Below the pieces are notes generated by a model, which saw only the letters and a program-made list of their open reading frames with translations, was not told the origin of the DNA and did no database searches. The position numbers and the translations under genes are program-made. Source: Croceicoccus ponticola (GTDB lineage: Bacteria; Pseudomonadota; Alphaproteobacteria; Sphingomonadales; Sphingomonadaceae). Taken from it: 64,000 nucleotides of DNA. Each line of letters begins with the position of its first letter. The stretch's first letter is position 1. The DNA lies in assembly GCF_004004515.1 (NCBI RefSeq), contig NZ_RXOL01000003.1:124001-188000 (forward strand), in the 5' to 3' direction. Below are positions 27,853 to 38,533 of the stretch, piece by piece.

Positions 27853-28710
27853 TTAGGCATTCTCGCCGCCATTTGCGAGTCTCGAAAAGGTGAGGTTCGA
27901 AGGCAGTTGTCCGGCGCGCAGGGCATCGGCCAGTGCGCGCCCATCCTCACCCGCCAGCCGCCGGTCGAAAAGCGATGGCGAACCGCGACGCTTGGCGAGC
28001 TTTTCGCCGGTTTCGTCCAGCAACAACGCATGGTGATGCCACTGCGGCACCGGCAGTGCGAACAGCGCCTGCAATAGCCGATGTACGTGGGTGGATGCGA
28101 ACAGGTCGGCGCCGCGCGTCACCACAGTCACGCCATCGGCCGCATCGTCGAGCGTGACGGCAAGGTGATAACTGCCCGGCGCATCCTTTCGCGCCAGAAC
28201 GACATCGCCGAACAGGCCGGGGTTCGCGACCTGTTCGCCCGCAAGCTCGTCATACCACGTCAGCGGCCCAGCCTTCGCCAACGCCCTATCCATGTGCAGC
28301 CGCCATGCGACCGGCCCGGTGGGAACGAACGCGGCATCGCGGCAAGTGCCGGGATAGACCGGGCCATCGGGTCCGATCTTGCGCGCCGCCGCTGCGACTT
28401 CGGCGCGCGTGCAGTGGCAGGGATAGACCAGTCCGCGCGCCTTCAGGTCTTCCACCGCAGCGGCATGGGTGTCGACCCGTTCCGACTGGCGAATCGCCGG
28501 GCCATCCCATGTGAGCCCCAGCCAAGCGAGATCCTCCAACGCGCTTTCGGCGAATTCGGCGCGGCTGCGGGCCCCGTCGATATCTTCGATCCGCACAAGA
28601 AAACGCCCGCCTCTCGCGCGCGCCAGATCGTGCGCGACGATCGCCGACCATGCATGGCCAAGGTGCAGCGGGCCGTTCGGGCTCGGCGCAAAGCGGGTGA
28701 CGGTCTCCAT
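27853..28710 (-). CDS. gluQ: Glutamyl-Q tRNA(Asp) synthetase
   Basis: A 285-aa truncated glutamyl-tRNA-synthetase-like enzyme that attaches glutamate to queuosine at the wobble base of tRNA-Asp. TRFAPSPNGPLHLGHA is the class I HIGH region. Zinc-type residues are YPCHCTRAE and YPGTC, and EKLAKRRGS is the KMSKS equivalent. It lacks the anticodon-binding domain, which distinguishes it from GltX. ATG 28710 is chosen. It ends in TAA. Confidence 0.93.
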   Translation of the reverse strand: METVTRFAPSPNGPLHLGHAWSAIVAHDLARARGGRFLVRIEDIDGARSRAEFAESALEDLAWLGLTWDGPAIRQSERVDTHAAAVEDLKARGLVYPCHCTRAEVAAAARKIGPDGPVYPGTCRDAAFVPTGPVAWRLHMDRALAKAGPLTWYDELAGEQVANPGLFGDVVLARKDAPGSYHLAVTLDDAADGVTVVTRGADLFASTHVHRLLQALFALPVPQWHHHALLLDETGEKLAKRRGSPSLFDRRLAGEDGRALADALRAGQLPSNLTFSRLANGGENA

Positions 28711-28949
28711 GCCCCCTGCGATAGCGCTTCGCACTTGTGGATGACAGGGGGACAAAGCTGTGCACCGAGTTGTGGAAACCCTGTGCGTTCCCCTCTTGCC
28801 CTTCGCGCCCGGTCATGCTGATTTCACCATGTGAAGCGTCATCACCCGGTCATGCTCGCCTGTCACAGCGCGATCCGAAGCGGACACCCCGTGCCGCCGC
28901 CGGGGGCTGCCCAACAATCGGGCAAGGTATTGAGGGGGCGCACAGGACG

Positions 28950-29558
28950 ATGTTCCAGCAGGGCCTGATCGAAACACGGGCAAGGCTTTCGCGGGCGGAC
29001 GACGATCCCGCCAGAAAGCTCAACAGTTGCCCCGCATTGGTCCTGAACGCCGATTACACGCCGCTATCCTATTATCCGCTCAGCGTCTGGCCATGGCAGA
29101 CTGCGATCAAGGCGGTCTTCCTCGACAGGGTCGATATCGTCGCCAGCTACGAACGTCTGGTGCACTCCCCCTCGCTGGACATGCAGATCCCCTCGGTGAT
29201 CGCGCTCAAGCAATATGTGAAACCGTCCGAATTCCCGGCCTTCACCCGTTTCAACCTGTTCCTGCGCGATCGTTTTTCCTGCCAATATTGCGGCAGCCCG
29301 CAACATCTGACGTTCGATCATGTCATGCCGCGCCGGCTGGGCGGGATCACCAGTTGGGAAAACATCGTTACCGCCTGCGCGCCGTGCAACATGAAGAAGG
29401 GCGGACGCACGCCGAAACAGGCAAAGATGGCGCTGCAGGTATCGCCGATCCGCCCGACCAGCTGGCAATTGCAAGAACGCGGCAAGGGCTTTCCGCCCAA
29501 TTACCTGCACGAAACTTGGCGCGACTGGCTTTATTGGGACATCGAGCTGGAGGAGTAG
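28950..29558 (+). CDS. HNH endonuclease family protein
   Basis: A 202-aa protein with a treble-clef zinc site, CQYCG near residue 112 and CAPCNMKKGG near 149, flanking the catalytic-type FDHVMPRRLGG. The N-terminus PALVLNADYTPLSYYPLSVW is common in stand-alone HNH proteins found in alphaproteobacterial core genomes, where the role is unknown. Start ATG 28950 follows AGGA. The upstream 239 bases (28711-28949) hold no gene; they contain the 12-base repeat CCCGGTCATGCT twice. Confidence 0.88.
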   Translation: MFQQGLIETRARLSRADDDPARKLNSCPALVLNADYTPLSYYPLSVWPWQTAIKAVFLDRVDIVASYERLVHSPSLDMQIPSVIALKQYVKPSEFPAFTRFNLFLRDRFSCQYCGSPQHLTFDHVMPRRLGGITSWENIVTACAPCNMKKGGRTPKQAKMALQVSPIRPTSWQLQERGKGFPPNYLHETWRDWLYWDIELEE

Positions 29559-29592
29559 CCCAGCGGCTAGACCATAGCCGTCGTTGCGACCT

Positions 29593-30630
29593 TCAGACCC
29601 ACCCCTGCAATTCGTTGCGCACCAACGATTCCAGCATCGCCATCCCCGGTTCGCCGTCGTTGAGACAGGACAGCGCGTCATAGCTTTCGCCGCCGGCCGC
29701 AAGAAACGTGTCGCGGCCCTGCAACGCGATTTCCTCAAGCGTTTCGAGGCAGTCGGCGGAAAAACCGGGCATCGCCACCGCCATACGGCGTGTGCCAGCC
29801 TGTCCCTCTGCCGCTATCGTCACGTCGGTCGCAGGTTCCAGCCACTTTGCCTTGCCGAATCGCGACTGGAACGTGATGTCGACGCGCATCTCGGGGAATA
29901 TCGGCGCCAGCGCCTCTGCCAACAGGCGCGCGGTCTTGCGGCAATGACAGTGATATGGATCGCCAAGGTGCAGCGTACGCTCGGGCATCCCGTGGAAGCT
30001 CAGCAACAAGACCTCGGGCAGCTGCGTCAACTGGCGAAGCTGAGCGGTGAGGTCGTCGGCCAGCGCCGAGATATAGGCTGGTGCATCGTGATAGGGCGGC
30101 AGCGTGCGGATCGCGGGCTGCCAGCGCATTTTGCCCAGCGCCGCGCCAAGCGCATCGACCGCCGTTGCCGTCGTCGCCCCTGAATATTGCGGATACAACG
30201 GTGCGAACAGGATGCGATCGTGCCCTTTATCCTTCAGCGCGGCGACCTTTTCCGCGATGGAGGGATTGCCGTAGCGCATCGCCCAATCGACGGTGATGGC
30301 ATCGCCCAACCGCGACTGAAGCGCCCGGGCCTGTCGCGCGGTAATCGCTGCCAGCGGCGAACCGTCCTTGCCCCACACCAGCGAATAGGCGTGCGCCGAT
30401 TTTTTGGGCCGGGTGGTCAGGATCACGCCGCGCAGGATCGGTTGCCAGATGATCGGCGGGATTTCCACGACGCGCCGATCGGATAGGAATTGCGCAAGGT
30501 AGCGCTTTACCGCGCCCGGTTCCGGCGCGTCAGGCGTGCCAAGGTTGACGAGCAGGACCGCGACTTTCCCGGTCGGCGCGGCGGGATGGTCGGCGGGGCG
30601 GGGCATTGCGGCGACAGGCGTGGTTTCCAT
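29593..30630 (-). CDS. hemH: Ferrochelatase
   Basis: A 345-aa enzyme inserting Fe2+ into protoporphyrin IX, the last step of haem synthesis. VNLGTPDAP at the start, APLYPQYSG, the catalytic His in LLSFHGMPER and the Glu in CLETLEEIA are the family marks. The ATG at 30630 overlaps the preceding iorB stop (TGATG), so translation is coupled. A TTG at 30633 is a less likely start. Confidence 0.95.
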   Translation of the reverse strand: METTPVAAMPRPADHPAAPTGKVAVLLVNLGTPDAPEPGAVKRYLAQFLSDRRVVEIPPIIWQPILRGVILTTRPKKSAHAYSLVWGKDGSPLAAITARQARALQSRLGDAITVDWAMRYGNPSIAEKVAALKDKGHDRILFAPLYPQYSGATTATAVDALGAALGKMRWQPAIRTLPPYHDAPAYISALADDLTAQLRQLTQLPEVLLLSFHGMPERTLHLGDPYHCHCRKTARLLAEALAPIFPEMRVDITFQSRFGKAKWLEPATDVTIAAEGQAGTRRMAVAMPGFSADCLETLEEIALQGRDTFLAAGGESYDALSCLNDGEPGMAMLESLVRNELQGWV

Positions 30631-33050
30631 CAATCGTAGCTCCCGGCATCGACCACCGACCCGTCGGGCAGGACCGAAGGTTGCGCATCCGGCAGAGCGG
30701 GATCGCCGCCTGCCCCGGCCTCACCCTCCGCCACAACCGGCTCCGCGGGCTTGGCCGATGGCGCCAGCGTCACTTGCGCCATCGGGATCGGCAGATCGCG
30801 GAACCGCTTGCCGGTCGCGGCGTGAAGCGCGTTGACCAGTGCCGGGGCCACCGCGACCATGCCGATTTCACCCGGATCGAACGGAGGCGCGTCATTCTGG
30901 GCAAATCCGACGCTGATTTCGGGCAAGCGGGACAGGCCCGGCAGGCGCAAGGCCGCCAGCGTCCGTTCCCGCGGCGATCCGCCGTCGTATGTCGCGCCAA
31001 GGCCGAGCGCGGCATTCATGCCGAAAATAAGCCCGCCTTCGACCTGTTGCAGCGCCAGTTCGTAATGGATGATCCGCCCGATATCGCACCAGGCGGAGAT
31101 GTGCGAAACTTCGACCCCGGTTTCGCCGGGACGGGCGCGCACGATCACCGCGATGCGTGCGCCGCCGTCGGGCCGTCCCGCCGGATCGGCCATCTGCCAG
31201 CAGGCGATGCCCTGCGCCGTGCCGTCGCCCCCGCCGTCCCATTCACCCAATTGCGCCGCGCCCTGCAGGCAATCGGCCATGCGCCGGTTTCCGCCCAGCA
31301 TCGCCATGCGATAAGACAGGGGTTCTTCCCCCGCCTGCCCTGCGATTTCGTCCAGGAAGCATTCGGAAAAGAAGCATGCCCGCGCCTCGGCATTGCCGCG
31401 CATCCGGCCAGCGGGCAGCCCGGTGCTGGCGGAAAGGCTCTCCACCCGCATGTTTTCGATCGCATAGGGCGGGGCCATGCCCGCAAGGTTGGCCGGATCG
31501 TGCAGCCCGTCCGCGCGGTCCAGCGCCTGTTCCGGGGTGGCATCATCGAACAGGCGGGCGAACATTTCGCGCGCGCCGGGCTGGGCCGCAATGCGCGAAT
31601 GCCATGCGTGGATCGTCCCTTGCGGTCCGGCGATCGCACGCATTTCGGCGATGGCGGGCGGACGCGGCAGGGCGGTGCGGTGCTCCTCTGCCCGGCTATA
31701 GACCAATTGCACGGGGCGTTTCAGCGACTTGGCGATAGCCGCCACCTCTCGCGCGATGCGATGGTCGAGCCGCGCATCGAAACTGGCACCGGCGGGCACA
31801 GGATACAGCACGACATCGTCTACCGACAGGCCGATGGCATCCGCCGCCTGCTGCCGTGCCTGTCCCGGAGCCTGGGCCGCCATCCACAGTTCCAGCCGCC
31901 CGTTGGCGAAACTTGCCGTCGCGCTCGCCGTTTCGAGCGTACCGTGCAGCGCGGGCGCCATGGTGTAGCGTTCGGATTTGGCGCCCAACCCTTCGAGCGC
32001 GACGTCGATCGCGCCGCGTTCGAACAATACCTTGGGCGTGCCGTCGGCCAGTGCGGCATCCAGCCCCGCCGCGATGGTCGCGGCGTCGGGCATCGCGCGG
32101 CCCACCTTGAACCGTGGCTTCATCAAACCAAGCGCTTTTTCCGCAGCCCAACGGCTCGACCCGATGGCCGCCAGCCAACTGCGCCCTTCGACCCGTGCGA
32201 TATAGCCGGTGACGCGACGGGCTGCTTCTTCGTCAAAACTGTCGAGCACCGCTTCGGCCAAGGGTCCGTGGGCGATGGCGGCATGGACCATTTCGGGCAG
32301 GCGAATGTCGCCGGCAAACCGGAACGAACCGTCGATTTTCGACGGACCGTCCAGCCGGGGGAACACGTCCGGGCCGCTGACCAGATCGGGTGCGTTGTCT
32401 GTCACGGGATCGGGGCGAAGCACGGCAGGGCTGGGCGGGATCAGCTTGGCCGCCTCGTCCGCCAGTTCGCCGAACCGCAGTTCCTTGTCGCCGTGAACGA
32501 TAAATCCGTCCTGCGCCTCGCACTCTTCGAATGCCACGCCCCAGCGTTCCGCCGCCGCCATCGCCAGCACGGCGCGCACGCCGGCCGCAGCTTCGCGGAT
32601 CGGCATTTCATAAGCGGCGATGCCGGTGCCCGCCGCCGTCGCCATCAGTCGGGTCTGGTTGGCGAAATTTCTGGCCAGAAAATCGTCGGGATCGTCGGCA
32701 AACGACGGCAGCCACGTGTCGCGCAATGCGCCCCAGTGCGCGGCGAGCACCGGATCGGCATAGGCCGGACTGATCGCCGCAGGTTCGACCGCGACCTGTC
32801 GCCAGTCCGCGCCCAGTTCCTCGGCCGCGATGCGGGGCAGCAGGGTCGTGACGCCCTGCCCCATTTCAAGCTGCGGCACGGCGACAGTGACGATGCCGGT
32901 TCGCGCGATCTTGATCCATGCGTTGAAGGCGCGTTCGCTCTCCCCCGCGGGAAGCGGCACGGGAAAATTGCGCGGCATCAGGGCATAGGCGGCGACCAAT
33001 CCGCCGCCCGCCGCCGCGCCGATCAGCAATTTGCGCCGCGAAAGCTTCAC
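30630..33050 (-). CDS. iorB: Molybdopterin-binding aldehyde/isoquinoline-type oxidoreductase, large subunit (IorB-like)
   Basis: An 806-aa periplasmic molybdenum hydroxylase subunit. The N-terminus [17 protein letters not shown] is a twin-arginine signal. [21 protein letters not shown] and the glycine-rich [10 protein letters not shown] region match the molybdopterin domain arrangement of IorB/CoxL relatives, and the C-terminal AINPIDA-type Glu region is shortened. It starts with GTG at 33050, overlapping the mrp stop as GTGA; the open frame further upstream belongs to the mrp region in another frame. It needs a 2Fe-2S partner, and the IorA-like gene at 9511-10071 is the only candidate in the window. 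Confidence 0.85.
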   Translation of the reverse strand: MKLSRRKLLIGAAAGGGLVAAYALMPRNFPVPLPAGESERAFNAWIKIARTGIVTVAVPQLEMGQGVTTLLPRIAAEELGADWRQVAVEPAAISPAYADPVLAAHWGALRDTWLPSFADDPDDFLARNFANQTRLMATAAGTGIAAYEMPIREAAAGVRAVLAMAAAERWGVAFEECEAQDGFIVHGDKELRFGELADEAAKLIPPSPAVLRPDPVTDNAPDLVSGPDVFPRLDGPSKIDGSFRFAGDIRLPEMVHAAIAHGPLAEAVLDSFDEEAARRVTGYIARVEGRSWLAAIGSSRWAAEKALGLMKPRFKVGRAMPDAATIAAGLDAALADGTPKVLFERGAIDVALEGLGAKSERYTMAPALHGTLETASATASFANGRLELWMAAQAPGQARQQAADAIGLSVDDVVLYPVPAGASFDARLDHRIAREVAAIAKSLKRPVQLVYSRAEEHRTALPRPPAIAEMRAIAGPQGTIHAWHSRIAAQPGAREMFARLFDDATPEQALDRADGLHDPANLAGMAPPYAIENMRVESLSASTGLPAGRMRGNAEARACFFSECFLDEIAGQAGEEPLSYRMAMLGGNRRMADCLQGAAQLGEWDGGGDGTAQGIACWQMADPAGRPDGGARIAVIVRARPGETGVEVSHISAWCDIGRIIHYELALQQVEGGLIFGMNAALGLGATYDGGSPRERTLAALRLPGLSRLPEISVGFAQNDAPPFDPGEIGMVAVAPALVNALHAATGKRFRDLPIPMAQVTLAPSAKPAEPVVAEGEAGAGGDPALPDAQPSVLPDGSVVDAGSYD

Positions 33051-34111
33051 GCGCCCACCGCCTCCGGCGTCTGGGTCCGGTCCAGCCATGCGCCGACCTG
33101 TGCCGCGATGGTGACAAATGGTTCGGCAGCTGCACCGTCTTCGGCTGCAGGCGGCTCTCCCGCATCGCTGCGGGTGCGGATGTCGATGGTCAGCGGGATG
33201 CGGCCAAGGAACGGGTGCCCCATCTCGTGCGCCGACGCCTCTGCCCCGCCGCGCCCGAACGGTTCGCTCGTCTCGCCGCAATGGGGACAGGCATAGCCCG
33301 ACATGTTTTCGACGACGCCGATCACCGGCACGCTCGCCTTGTCGAAAAAGCCGACCGCGCGGGCTGCGTCCATAAGCGCGAGGTCCTGCGGCGTGGAGAC
33401 GATCACCGCGCCTGCCGGCTTGAACCGCTGGATCATCGTCAGCTGCACGTCGCCGGTGCCCGGCGGCAGATCCACCACCAGCGTGTCGACATCGCCCCAA
33501 TTGGCATCGATGAGCTGCGCCAGAGCATTGCCGGCCATCGGTCCCCGCCATGCGATGGCCTGTCCCGGTTCGGCAAGGTGACCCATCGACAGCATCGGCA
33601 CGCCAAAGCGCGTAGCCACGGGAATGAGCTTCTTGTCGCGCGCTTGCGGGCGTTCCCCCTCGCTCGCCATCAGGCGCGGTTGCGACGGGCCGTAGATGTC
33701 GGCATCGACCAGCCCGACCTTACGGCCAGCCCGCGCCAACGCGATCGCCAGGTTCGCCGAAACCGTGGACTTGCCCACCCCGCCCTTGCCCGATGCGACC
33801 GCAACGATGCGCAAGGGCCGTTTGGGCGGCTGTTTCGCGACCGGTGCCGAATCGTGCGCCGATGCTTCGCCCCGTTCCGCCATTTGCGCCACGCGCAGCG
33901 GTGGTAATTCGTCCGAATTTCGCGCCAGATCGGCATAGGCGCCGCGCACCGCGATCTCCAACCGGTCGCGGCCCAGCGTATCGAGCCCGCCCACTTCGAG
34001 CACGACGGTCAGCGCATCGCGGCCCAGCCGAACGCTGGCAAGCCGGTCGCCTGCCACTGCGCCCAGCGCGTTGCGGACATCATTTTCATCGGGAGCGTTC
34101 TGGGCGGTCAT
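33047..34111 (-). CDS. mrp: Fe-S cluster carrier ATPase Mrp/ApbC
   Basis: A 354-aa P-loop protein that carries Fe-S clusters to target enzymes. An N-terminal MIP18-like domain (residues 1-85) is followed by a linker and the deviant Walker [12 protein letters not shown] near 108, [23 protein letters not shown] and the cluster-type CPHC near 274. It heads the mrp-iorB-hemH cluster, which fits supply of Fe-S clusters to redox enzymes, though iorB itself has no Fe-S domain. It is divergent from hflK. Confidence 0.94.
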   Translation of the reverse strand: MTAQNAPDENDVRNALGAVAGDRLASVRLGRDALTVVLEVGGLDTLGRDRLEIAVRGAYADLARNSDELPPLRVAQMAERGEASAHDSAPVAKQPPKRPLRIVAVASGKGGVGKSTVSANLAIALARAGRKVGLVDADIYGPSQPRLMASEGERPQARDKKLIPVATRFGVPMLSMGHLAEPGQAIAWRGPMAGNALAQLIDANWGDVDTLVVDLPPGTGDVQLTMIQRFKPAGAVIVSTPQDLALMDAARAVGFFDKASVPVIGVVENMSGYACPHCGETSEPFGRGGAEASAHEMGHPFLGRIPLTIDIRTRSDAGEPPAAEDGAAAEPFVTIAAQVGAWLDRTQTPEAVGA

Positions 34112-34234
34112 CGGTAGATTCCTGCGGTGACACCGGCATCTTCTATTGGCATGCCAGCGCCTGTCGCACCATTGGCGCGAAAATCCAATGCCGAACCCCC
34201 TGTTTTTGCCGGCGACGATACCTATAAGGAGAGC

Positions 34235-35392
34235 ATGATAAAAAAGGGTGGGTCCTGGAAGGACAGCATTTTGGCCATGGCTGGCAAAAGCCCGTGGGGC
34301 TCCGCGCCCGGTTCGGGCGGCAGCGGGGACGCTGATCGTGGCGCAAGCGGCGATGACGTTCCTGTTTCCGAAGGCAGCGATAAACCGCGCAACCCCTGGC
34401 TTCCGGGCGGATCGGACGATGGCAGTTCGCCGCCGGGCGGACCCGGTGGGCGCAAGGCTGCGAACATCGAGGACCTGTTCCGCCATCGGCAAGCGCGTCG
34501 TGGCGGCGGTGGTGGCGGCGGTTTCCCCCGCCTCCCCCAAGCGCCCGGAGGCAAAAGCTGGGCGCCGTTGATCGGCATCGGCATCGTCGCGCTGTGGCTT
34601 CTGGTCACGTCCATCCACCAGATCGGCCCCAAGGAAGAGGGCATCGTCACCACTGCCGGGCAATATTCGCGCACGATGTCGCCGGGCCTGAAATTCACCC
34701 TGCCCTGGCCGATCCAGGAAGTGGAGGTCGAGGACGTGACCTCGATCCGCACCGACACGATACCTGAGGGCGAGGCCGAGAAGCTGATGCTGACCGGCGA
34801 CCAGAACCTTGTCGACTTGTCGTATATCGTGCGCTGGAATATCCGCGACCTGAAGCTCTACACCTTCCAGCTCGCGTCGCCCGACGAAACGGTGAAGGAA
34901 GTGGCGGAGGCCGCGATGCGAGCCTCAATCGCCGAAGTGACGCTGGACGATGCGCTGTCCGGTTCGGGCCGCGCGCAGATCGAACAATCGGTGCGCACCC
35001 GGATGCAGGCGCTGCTCGATGCTTATCGCGCCGGGGTCGTTGTGCAGGGTGTCGAAATCAAGAAGGCCGATCCGCCGAGCTCCGTGGTCGATGCATTCCG
35101 CGAAGTGCTGGCCGCGCAACAGGATGCGCAGTCCGACATCAACCGCGCCCGCGCCTGGGCCGAGCAGGTGACCGCTCGCGCCGAAGGCGAGGCCGCGGCC
35201 TTCGACAAGGTTTACAGCGAATATCGCCTTGCCCCCGAAGTGACCCGCAGGCGCATGTATTACGAAACGATGGAGCGCGTGCTGAGCCAGACCGACAAGA
35301 CCATCATCGAGGCCGACGGCGTCGTTCCCTATCTGCCGCTGCCCGAAATGAAGCGCAAAGCCGCGCCCGCCCCAACCGAAGGAGCCAACTGA
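34235..35392 (+). CDS. hflK: FtsH protease modulator HflK
   Basis: A 385-aa SPFH-domain membrane protein that forms the HflKC cage around the FtsH protease. A Gly/Pro/Asp-rich cytoplasmic N-terminus (about 100 residues) precedes one membrane helix (near 112-130), then the SPFH domain with [13 protein letters not shown] and a coiled coil. ATG 34235 is preceded by an ideal AAGGAG; the open frame upstream is ignored. The stop overlaps hflC as TGATG. Confidence 0.94.
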   Translation: MIKKGGSWKDSILAMAGKSPWGSAPGSGGSGDADRGASGDDVPVSEGSDKPRNPWLPGGSDDGSSPPGGPGGRKAANIEDLFRHRQARRGGGGGGGFPRLPQAPGGKSWAPLIGIGIVALWLLVTSIHQIGPKEEGIVTTAGQYSRTMSPGLKFTLPWPIQEVEVEDVTSIRTDTIPEGEAEKLMLTGDQNLVDLSYIVRWNIRDLKLYTFQLASPDETVKEVAEAAMRASIAEVTLDDALSGSGRAQIEQSVRTRMQALLDAYRAGVVVQGVEIKKADPPSSVVDAFREVLAAQQDAQSDINRARAWAEQVTARAEGEAAAFDKVYSEYRLAPEVTRRRMYYETMERVLSQTDKTIIEADGVVPYLPLPEMKRKAAPAPTEGAN

Positions 35393-36240
35393 TGGAGGCC
35401 CTCTGGCAAAGCTACAAGGTGTGGATCATCACCGCCGCGGTCGTGATCGTCGCGGTGCTATCCTCGATCTTCGTCGTCCCCGAAACGCAACAGGCGGTGA
35501 TCCTGCGCAACGGCAAGCCCGTGACCGTGGTCAACAAGTTCCACCCGAACGAGGATTTCGGCCAGACCGGCGCGGGGATCTGGTATCGCGTGCCGCTGAT
35601 CGACCGGGTCGTCTGGGTTTCGAAGCAGGTGATCGCGGTCGATATGCAGCGACAGGAAGTGTTGAGCCGCGACCAGCGCCGGCTTGAAGTTGACGCCTAT
35701 GCCCGGTTCCGCGTCATCGATCCCGTTCGCATGGTTCAGACCGCAGGGTCGATGGACCGGCTGGAGGAACAATTGCGCCCGATCCTGAACTCGGTCCTGC
35801 GCCAACGGCTGGGCACACGCAGTTTCCAGGCATTGCTGACCGCCGAACGCGGCGCGGCAATGCATGAAATCCGCACCGGGCTCGACAAGGAAGCACGCGA
35901 ATACGGCGCGCAGGTGATCGACGTGCGGATCAAGCGCGCCGATCTTCCGGCCGGCCGTCCGCTGGAAACGGCGTTCACCCGGATGCAGACCGCGCGCAAA
36001 CAGGAATCGGACACCATCCGCGCGCAAGGGCAGAAGCAGGCACAGATCATCCGGGCAGGGGCCGACGCCGAAGCCGCCAACACTTATGCCGAGGCCTTCA
36101 ACAAGGACCCCGAATTCTACGATTTCTACCGCGCGATGCAGAGCTATGACACGGTGTTTTCCGGGAAGGACGACAACAGTTCGTTCGTCCTGTCGGCAGA
36201 CAACGAATACCTGCGTCAGTTCAGGGGCACGCGCCGCTAG
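35392..36240 (+). CDS. hflC: FtsH protease modulator HflC
   Basis: A 282-aa partner of HflK. One N-terminal helix (residues 11-31), SPFH domain with PETQQAVILRNGKP, DVRIKRADLP and a charged coiled coil ending EAFNKDPEFYDFYRAM. It is translationally coupled to hflK. The complex lies in the inner membrane with its bulk in the periplasm. Confidence 0.95.
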   Translation: MEALWQSYKVWIITAAVVIVAVLSSIFVVPETQQAVILRNGKPVTVVNKFHPNEDFGQTGAGIWYRVPLIDRVVWVSKQVIAVDMQRQEVLSRDQRRLEVDAYARFRVIDPVRMVQTAGSMDRLEEQLRPILNSVLRQRLGTRSFQALLTAERGAAMHEIRTGLDKEAREYGAQVIDVRIKRADLPAGRPLETAFTRMQTARKQESDTIRAQGQKQAQIIRAGADAEAANTYAEAFNKDPEFYDFYRAMQSYDTVFSGKDDNSSFVLSADNEYLRQFRGTRR

Positions 36241-36372
36241 GCATGGGGAACCACGGCCGGTCCATTCAATCCGCGTTCAGACGAATCCGGGTGGAATGCA
36301 CCCCGGCAAGAGGCCGGTTGCCCGCACGGGCGCCGGCGCTCGACACCGATTGAGACGAAGAGGATTAGACAC

Positions 36373-37911
36373 GTGCGTTACGCCTATACGCTCACCACTG
36401 CCCTGTTGCTCGGCGGCGCGGCGGTCTCGCTGGCCACCGGCTATCCGCTGGTCGCGCAGGTCGCCCAGAACGACGATTCCACAATGGCCCGCGTGGTGCC
36501 CCGTGGCGGCGCGCCCGCAAGTTTCGCGGACCTGACCGAACAGCTGCAACCCGCCGTTGTCAACATCTCCACCCGTCAGCGCGTACAGGTCCAGGCTGGT
36601 GGCAACCCGTTTGCCGGCACCCCGTTCGAAGGCCTGTTCGGCGGCCCCAGCGGCCCCGGTGGCCAGCCCACCACGCGTGAGGCGCAGTCGCTCGGCTCCG
36701 GCTTCATCATGAGCGCCGATGGCTATGTCGTGACCAACAACCACGTCGTCGCCGCGCAAGGCCGCAACGGCACGATCGAGGCGATTACCGTCACCACCAC
36801 CGACGGCACCGAATACGAAGCCGAGCTGGTCGGTACCGATGCGCAATCCGACCTTGCCGTGCTGAAGATCAAGCGGTCCAAGCCGTTTCCGTTCGTGAAC
36901 TTCGGTGACAGCCGTCAGGCGCGCGTCGGTGACTGGATCATCGCGATCGGCAATCCTTTCGGCCTTGGCGGCACGGTAACCAGCGGGATCATTTCCGCAG
37001 TGTACCGCGCCACCGGCGGCGGCGGCGCGTACGACCGTTACCTGCAAACCGACGCTGCCATCAACCGGGGCAATTCCGGCGGCCCGATGTTCGACATGCA
37101 GGGCAACGTCATCGGCATCAACAACGCGATCTTCTCGCCCACCGGCGGCAGTGTCGGCATCGGCTTCGCCATTCCGGCCGAAACCGCCGAACCGATCGTG
37201 CGCAAGCTTATCGCGGGCGAAAGGATCGAGCGTGGCTATCTGGGCGTCCAGATCCAGCCGGTCAGCGAAGACCTCGCCGCATCGCTCGGCATTCCGCACA
37301 ACCGCGGCGAATTCGTCCAGTCGGTCGTGCCCGACGGCGCGGCGGCCAAGGCGGGCCTGCGTGCGGGCGATGTCGTGGTAAAGGTCGCGGGCAAGGACGT
37401 GACGCCGGAACAGACGCTGTCCTATATCGTCGCCAACACCGCGCCCGGCACGCGCATTCCGGTTGAACTGATCCGCAACGGCAAGCGGGTCACGATCAAC
37501 GCGACCGTCGCCGCCCGGCCGAGCGAGGACGAATTGACCCAGTCCTATGCCAATCCGGAAGAGGAGCAGGATGGCTTCGCCAATCCGCGCACCGATGGCG
37601 ACCAGTCCTATGTCGCTGAAAAGCTGGGCCTGTCGGTCACGCCCCTGACCGCGACTATCGCGCGTCAGCTGGGTGTATCCGAAGATACCAAGGGGCTGGT
37701 GATCGCGGCAGTCGATGCGTCGTCTGATGCGGCTGGCAAGGGTCTGCGCCGGGGGGACATCGTGCTTTCGGCCAACTATCGCGAAGTCGCGACGCTCGCC
37801 GAGCTTGAGGCGGTCATTCGCAGCGTGCAGGCGGAAAAGCGCGAAGCGATCCTGCTGCGCGTGCAACGTCGCGGACAGCCTGCGATCTACGTGCCGCTGC
37901 GGATGCGTTGA
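36373..37911 (+). CDS. degP: Periplasmic serine protease/chaperone, DegP/HtrA family
   Basis: A 512-aa Do-family protease. It has an N-terminal signal peptide and a trypsin-like domain with His in VVTNNHVV (near 124), Asp in QSDLAVLK and Ser in GNSGGPMFD. Two PDZ domains follow (near 285-375 and 415-505). It starts with GTG at 36373, nine bases after AAGAGG. It lies 132 bases after hflC, so membrane protein quality control genes are grouped here. A strong intrinsic terminator follows. Confidence 0.95.
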   Translation: MRYAYTLTTALLLGGAAVSLATGYPLVAQVAQNDDSTMARVVPRGGAPASFADLTEQLQPAVVNISTRQRVQVQAGGNPFAGTPFEGLFGGPSGPGGQPTTREAQSLGSGFIMSADGYVVTNNHVVAAQGRNGTIEAITVTTTDGTEYEAELVGTDAQSDLAVLKIKRSKPFPFVNFGDSRQARVGDWIIAIGNPFGLGGTVTSGIISAVYRATGGGGAYDRYLQTDAAINRGNSGGPMFDMQGNVIGINNAIFSPTGGSVGIGFAIPAETAEPIVRKLIAGERIERGYLGVQIQPVSEDLAASLGIPHNRGEFVQSVVPDGAAAKAGLRAGDVVVKVAGKDVTPEQTLSYIVANTAPGTRIPVELIRNGKRVTINATVAARPSEDELTQSYANPEEEQDGFANPRTDGDQSYVAEKLGLSVTPLTATIARQLGVSEDTKGLVIAAVDASSDAAGKGLRRGDIVLSANYREVATLAELEAVIRSVQAEKREAILLRVQRRGQPAIYVPLRMR

Positions 37912-37930
37912 TCGGCTGATTGCCCAAAAG

Positions 37931-37967
37931 AAAAGGGCCGCTCCGAACAATCCGGGGCGGCCCTTTT
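37931..37967. terminator. Bidirectional intrinsic terminator after degP
   Basis: Perfect 11-bp arms AAAAGGGCCGC (37931-37941) and GCGGCCCTTTT (37957-37967), followed by TT. The A-run on the other side lets it also end the convergent lipoprotein transcript. Confidence 0.85.
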
Positions 37968-37969
37968 TC

Positions 37970-38533
37970 TTATTGGTCCGAAGGCTTTGGCGGTGGCGGT
38001 GGCGGGCCGGCTTCGCTTGCCTCCCACGTCGGCGGCCCCGCGATCAGGTCGGCAGCCATCAGCACCGGCACGAGGCTGTCACACCGCGCCTGTGTCGCGC
38101 AATGCGCCATCATGCCAAGCGACAGGGGGCGAACCGTGCCCGCCCCTTCGGCGAGATGGAGTGGCACAAAGACATGCACCCGCCATTGGCCGCCCCGATC
38201 CGGACCGCTGCGCAAAATGAGGGCGGGCCGTCCGTCGATCGCACCATTGCCGATGCGGCATGGGCCCAGTGCCGCGCTGCATTCGGGCTGTGCGCCATGC
38301 TGGCCAAAGTCGGTTGCGACCTGCGCGCCGGGCGCGTTCCAGACTTCCACCTTACTGTCGATCGGAATGGCGCTGTCGTCGCGCACGAATTCGGGCGGCA
38401 GCGTCAGGCGATGATCGGCATACGTGACGCCCACCCGGCCCCGGTCCGCGTCGTCGCACCCGGCAAGCGCCAGCACCAAAAGCGCGACCGCGCTGGCCCT
38501 AGCGGTCGTTGTTTTCAAGCGCCTGCTGGACAT
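37970..38533 (-). CDS. Lipoprotein of unknown function, coupled to mrcA
   Basis: A 187-aa protein with a basic/hydrophobic signal peptide and lipobox LALAGC (Cys near residue 26). The mature part has four more Cys (near 85, 92, 145, 151) that could form disulfides, and a Pro-rich end. Its start lies inside the 3' end of mrcA (35-base overlap), suggesting coupled expression with peptidoglycan synthesis. No known domain is recognised. It ends in TAA. Confidence 0.75.
   Translation of the reverse strand: MSSRRLKTTTARASAVALLVLALAGCDDADRGRVGVTYADHRLTLPPEFVRDDSAIPIDSKVEVWNAPGAQVATDFGQHGAQPECSAALGPCRIGNGAIDGRPALILRSGPDRGGQWRVHVFVPLHLAEGAGTVRPLSLGMMAHCATQARCDSLVPVLMAADLIAGPPTWEASEAGPPPPPPKPSDQ

Noticed and set aside
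28733-28770. DnaA-box-like sites (TGTGGATGA and TGTGGAAAC) suggesting an origin
   Set aside because: Only two imperfect sites, no AT-rich unwinding region and no dnaA or hemE neighbour in the window.
28808-28860. SRP RNA or other structured RNA in the gap before the HNH gene
   Set aside because: No SRP RNA core sequence and no long stem; only a 12-base direct repeat is present.
33051-33551. N-terminal extension of iorB over 167 codons
   Set aside because: It overlaps the mrp coding region in another frame; the Tat signal begins at GTG 33050.
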